DNA of 33,837 nucleotides from a virus, in the IMG/VR virus record IMGVR_UViG_3300046411_000516, positions 1 through 33,837 of that record; one strand, given 5' to 3'. Positions 32,201-33,837 of the stretch are shown here, in pieces (positions within the stretch are counted from its first letter, which is position 1; the number at the start of each line of letters is the position of its first letter). Made by a program: the position numbers and the translations under genes. Below the pieces are notes generated by a model, which worked only from the letters and a program-made list of their open reading frames with translations, had not been told where the DNA came from and searched no databases.

Positions 32201-33759
32201 CAAAATCGGCATCTAATGGCTACAACCATACTTATGCTGCTATATATGGTCAGAAAAAAGCAACTGGTGCAGACACAAACTGGAATAAAGGTGATTTAAT
32301 TTTAGCAACATCTAGTGGTACTGGTGTTAATGAAGTAATGAGAATTACAAAAGATTCTAGGGTTGGTATAAATAACAATGATCCACAAGCTACATTAGAA
32401 GTTGGTGGAGCTGGAGCAACATTAAGAGTTGGACCAAGATATGCAACTAATGATAGAGATTTTGTTGATTTAATTGCTGCTGGTACAGACAGTAAAGTTT
32501 TATCAAATAATGAGAGATTTCATATTGAAAACAATTCTGGTCATATAGTTATAAATCCATCGGCTTATGGAGTAGGAATAAAAACCACAGCTCCAATGTA
32601 TAATTTACAAGTTCAGAAATCTAGTCAAGCAGCACCAGCAATTATGATTGGTGGAGCTTATTATGGTGGACCAAGATTACAAACTTATGGATTAGATGCT
32701 GATGCTGGTGCATGGATGGGATTAGGAACTGATATGAGTGGTGCATCTTATGAACATAATGTATATTTTCCTGATCACAACAATAATGGTAGATTAAGTT
32801 TTGGTACATACAATGGCACTACTTATTCTGAAAAAATGAATATTACAAGAGCTGGTTTAATTGGAATGGGTGGTGCTCCAGAAGTAAGATTGCATGTTTA
32901 TGGACAACAATATTTTCAATTTGATACAGTAAGTGGCGAGGGTACTAAATTTGAAAACAATACATCTGGTGGTGCTATACAAATAGGTTTCCAGCAAAAT
33001 GACACAGATGGAATGCACCACAGAGCATATTTGCGTGTAAAAAAAGACAGCAATGGTACTTATGGTGGTCGAATGGATTTTAGAATAAGAAATCATGGTA
33101 CTGCTTCAATACTAACTGCATTAACAATTAGATCAAATAAGTATGTTGGTATAAATAAAGAAAACCCTAGTTATCAGCTTCATGTTGGTGGTTCGGCTGA
33201 AATAGATGGAACATTATATTCTGACAGAGTAGCTGCTGGAATACCAATGCCATCACATATAGTTGATGCTTATTCATCAACAAGTGGTGTTTTTGCTGGT
33301 AGATTTGTATATGCTGGAACAAGTGGCTCAGATTGTGCAATGCTTTTAAGATTAGCTGGTGGATCAACAGCACCTAGTTATGTTGATTTTATTTATGGCT
33401 CTGTACAAACTGGATATATAACAACTAATGGATCATCAACTTTTTATGGATCAGCATCAGATTATAGATTAAAAGAAAATGTAGTTGAATTAAATGGTGC
33501 TTTAGATAGGTTAGATAATTTACAACCAAAAAGGTTTAATTTTACATTAACACCAGAACAAACAGTTGATGGATTTTTAGCACATGAAGTTGCTGATGTA
33601 GTACCAGAAGCTATACATGGTGTAAAAGATGCTGTAAATGAAGATGGTGAAATTATAGCACAAGGTATTGATCAAGCAAAATTAGTACCTTTATTAGTTG
33701 CAGCAGTACAAGAATTAAGAGCTGAGGTTGAATTATTAAAATCTCAAATAAATTCTTAA
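26236..33759 (+). CDS. Giant tail fibre/adhesin with S74 chaperone
   Basis: This 2507-residue protein fills 7.5 kb, over a fifth of the window. It is an almost continuous beta-structured Gly/Ser/Thr/Asn-rich fibre. Recurrent 'LGIGTTSPAxxLHV'-type turns occur many times (e.g. RLGIGISPAYQFHTSG, GIGLTNPQYPLHV, YVGINKENPSYQLHVGGSAE), as in trimeric phage fibres. The C terminus carries the peptidase-S74 intramolecular chaperone: S2408 and K2413 in SDYRLKENV form the Ser-Lys dyad, followed by LQPKRFNF, GFLAHEVADVVPEA and a coiled coil LVAAVQELRAEVELLKSQ. The chaperone guides trimerisation and then cleaves itself off. It surely recognises the host cell. Confidence 0.88.
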   Translation: MATSYTGLRVQDTYNAIIKIGDNSNLTGTPKLLSDGLGNDSPLYLSGTRLGIGISPAYQFHTSGNAKIGGNLIVSGNLTVNGTLTYLNVQDLAVEDPIIKLAKDNTANTLDIGLFGKYVATGTKYKGFFNDASDDKFKLFIGTTVEPTTTVDTSASGYTIGTLVANLEGNVSGNVTGNVTGNVTGNVTGNLTGNVTGGTVSGTTATFSSIGQFAGAIRITESATAQRILIGNQDSGGVNKPAIIMGANASLYFGYGDSWTGEGGNMTNILVISSADSSSTFSGNILPNADSTYNIGANNNKWAEGYFDHLYIGETGNNPRIDIYTEDETAAIADTFADTTTDKSYIYFNAGTSSNDPGYIMHETSNSETNEGVLHLVPSDDNDSGDYVSIHGTNDADALRLHTNGLIETANGIGLQLTSASGTITLNDSISGTTGTFSGQVSIPETPTADAHAASKKYVDDNTGSADVAKRLEVTVKNVSGGSLAKGVVVHAAPTATPPSGNVIEVVPADANVVASMPAIGVLNETIANEAEGEAVMFGAVSGIDTSSFSIGDELYVSETAGEFTATKPTAFSSQVQKIAVVIKSHATNGLIKVFGAGRANDVPNRVDRDMNFTDDSKLIFGDDSDLFIVHNDTNGVIENVKGDFVIQNKADDKSIIFRCDDGSGGIIEYFRIDGSTNTVPFGRSPHIVDNLKLYFGNDTANDASIKWDSTASQLFIDGSSKFLDGLDIVGDLSVTGNFKNDLIFERASTRKIIFNSDLNFASDLAFLYFNDNSTFHRTGTENVRFSIGAFNDFSNSSTHSDALDLQGGARLYLNAGNWDSELDSAIGDPSTGAYLDDYPIQFAVNNDVKVKINDSGHLYVDSGEIVVTPSTGYGRIEIGGASGGYIDLKAPASDNYDLRFITGQGGNEITTADGDLKINTSNTLALTIDTSQNATFQGSVTADSFVKDGGTSSQYLMADGSVSTTAGVDGSGTANDVAMWSDSDTLTDAPIAISGNNATFAGNVTIGDNSASEIFLAFNSSSTDFALGANGSNFMIGTSSDLDTGNLITLSGANNRLGIGTTSPASLLHIKSTATTPQGITVEGGDESFIKFLTGAVKNWGLITTNLAASDFGIYQSNANGGDPFTAGTAKLYFDGSGNATFAGDLTVSGNNVRSKIFESHVGHPYLDSDGSNNYVKGGNNGVNTLYGQYNYFRSQGHIIPHSDSTYDLGGTSNYWRNLYAINLTLHGTATGTTYTLYNGTANGGTGTTAVQYYELYSKSGAGGQDYLHFELKSFNSSEYSAEVEITVPVYSGFSSSYGTMDEGQGIQCEIKYGGLATQTSSMIEIIETADLSSTSSLTKLYLKIQPAANNTQIQVKNYSDCTIKFAEGNSWSTTAPSNQARAFSFITAATSINDSLSIKRGGEVDIIGDGHLFIGENNTTPKVDMMYLDHPSGAGWDTRIFIGKSNDLPNGASFPTTTAAGGYGIQFQSNSDGAFFGIEDYGSNQFRPVINWGDDTSDTPMTFRFNGSSIFTIDYQGNIAGRSGYFTGNSGLPATSGTNQTKLLRLKASNNATLDMGCDHTTANGWLQVTDVTDLSQEYSLLLQPNGGYTGIGLTNPQYPLHVVDTIGTRVLKLGHGAAHARISTDDASKPLDLQINSQNALRVATSKNVQIYRAGNSNGGTLLLGPHGSGSNKWSFLAGTHYNQDTGSGNGSGSAGVALIGAFSDSSVNRIYIGGGPYEINAATEIQFWTHTSNTSTLGGTERMRIQSDGILKIMQGNAIQNGDYMHIGTGSANYLGLIGFNRNTATGTIFNTSYGAFQMHNHNGTFRFQGYSGAGNNRFEHAFYNDGNIFIDGKVGINTTTITSYGSGYGNLDVSGTSGGYLTLIATNNSVKVDIAAETNAGYVGTKTGHPLIIRTDDAERMRIDSLGKVGINVTNPSAKLNTNIAVSGTLLAYQSGTSATFDAGANIAVTHDSSAIGSGVAAGLLLANNNNSNNAISPLIAFSAKSASNGYNHTYAAIYGQKKATGADTNWNKGDLILATSSGTGVNEVMRITKDSRVGINNNDPQATLEVGGAGATLRVGPRYATNDRDFVDLIAAGTDSKVLSNNERFHIENNSGHIVINPSAYGVGIKTTAPMYNLQVQKSSQAAPAIMIGGAYYGGPRLQTYGLDADAGAWMGLGTDMSGASYEHNVYFPDHNNNGRLSFGTYNGTTYSEKMNITRAGLIGMGGAPEVRLHVYGQQYFQFDTVSGEGTKFENNTSGGAIQIGFQQNDTDGMHHRAYLRVKKDSNGTYGGRMDFRIRNHGTASILTALTIRSNKYVGINKENPSYQLHVGGSAEIDGTLYSDRVAAGIPMPSHIVDAYSSTSGVFAGRFVYAGTSGSDCAMLLRLAGGSTAPSYVDFIYGSVQTGYITTNGSSTFYGSASDYRLKENVVELNGALDRLDNLQPKRFNFTLTPEQTVDGFLAHEVADVVPEAIHGVKDAVNEDGEIIAQGIDQAKLVPLLVAAVQELRAEVELLKSQINS
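26740..26823 (+). repeat. Seven 12-base tandem repeats in the fibre gene
   Basis: Seven near-perfect copies of GGTAATGTAACT encode repeated G-N-V-T/S units (NVTGNVTGNVTGNVTG). They differ at 1-3 positions (third-base C, CT in the sixth). Such in-frame tandem repeats can expand or contract without a frameshift. Confidence 0.9.
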
Positions 33760-33764
33760 ATTTG
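33757..33764 (+). promoter_or_regulatory. Bacteroidetes-type -7 element overlapping the fibre stop
   Basis: TAAATTTG begins with the TAA stop of the fibre gene and is followed by GTAAAAAA, as before the fibre gene itself. The next ATG (33779) is 14 bases further. Confidence 0.45.
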
Positions 33765-33778
33765 TAAAAAAATAAATT

Positions 33779-33837
33779 ATGGCTAATACATATCATTGGA
33801 AAATAGTGCAACTAGATGCAAAAATTAAAGAAAACGA
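33779..33837 (+). CDS. Start of a small protein downstream of the fibre (partial)
   Basis: ATG 33779 opens a frame reading MANTYHWKIVQLDAKIKEN that runs off the window. A 'MANTYxWKIxxLD' start is known to me from small proteins next to fibre genes in marine phages, often ~100-130 residues, of unknown function. Only 19 complete codons are visible, so this is a placement rather than an identification. Confidence 0.55.
   Translation, partial: MANTYHWKIVQLDAKIKEN

Noticed and set aside
3145-33373. Many minus-strand open frames of 60-160 codons (e.g. 3694-4053, 19555-20037, 26415-26864)
   Set aside because: They are exact antisense shadows of confident + strand genes, rich in Ser/Pro/Leu from codon mirroring, without promoter or start context.

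Overview
This window is a nearly complete, densely packed genome segment of a tailed double-stranded DNA phage with a long non-contractile tail (siphovirus type) and an HK97-fold capsid. Every convincing gene is on the + strand. The DNA is strongly AT-rich and most genes stop with TAA. Genes lack purine-rich Shine-Dalgarno sites and instead have A/T-rich leaders. Repeated TAnnTTTG elements match the -7 promoter motif of Bacteroidetes/Flavobacteriia, so a (probably marine) flavobacterial host is inferred. No integrase, CI-like repressor or lysogeny module is visible, so a virulent lifestyle is likely.

Layout. 1-6.2 kb: tail genes, comprising two paralogous tail-tube proteins, a G/GT-type tail chaperone pair joined by a lambda-like GGGAAAG -1 frameshift site, the tape measure, and a large baseplate protein carrying a CBM-like insert; a strong hairpin ends this unit. 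6.3-14.3 kb: early and replication genes, comprising a small HTH protein, ssDNA-annealing-like protein, SSB-like protein with a DLPF tail, RecE-type PD-(D/E)XK exonuclease, DnaA-domain-IV-like protein, VRR-NUC nuclease, winged-helix/DnaD-like replication protein, primase-helicase, a solitary C5 methyltransferase and several small proteins. 14.3-20.7 kb: packaging and head genes, comprising TerS, TerL, a portal with two extra C-terminal domains, Mu-F-like protein, prohead protease and capsid.

20.7-22.5 kb: an accessory cassette with its own early-type promoter, six tiny ORFs, a possible structured RNA and a PD-(D/E)XK-like protein, bounded by terminators. 22.55-24.4 kb: head-tail connector and tail-terminator genes. 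24.4-26.2 kb: lysis region with a membrane/coiled-coil protein, a secreted thioredoxin-fold protein lacking its cysteines, an M15-type endolysin, a 3-TM holin and small proteins. 26.2-33.8 kb: a single 2507-residue fibre/adhesin ending in a peptidase-S74 self-cleaving chaperone, then the start of another gene.

The genes form one assembly-line programme. Early promoters drive recombination and replication, packaging and head genes follow, then connectors, lysis and host recognition. The tail genes at the window start would follow the fibre gene if the genome is circularly permuted. The observations I would check first are the frameshift site, the 20.7-22.5 kb cassette with its RNA, the repeated promoter modules, the portal fusion, and the exclusive use of CGA-CCA for Arg-Pro.
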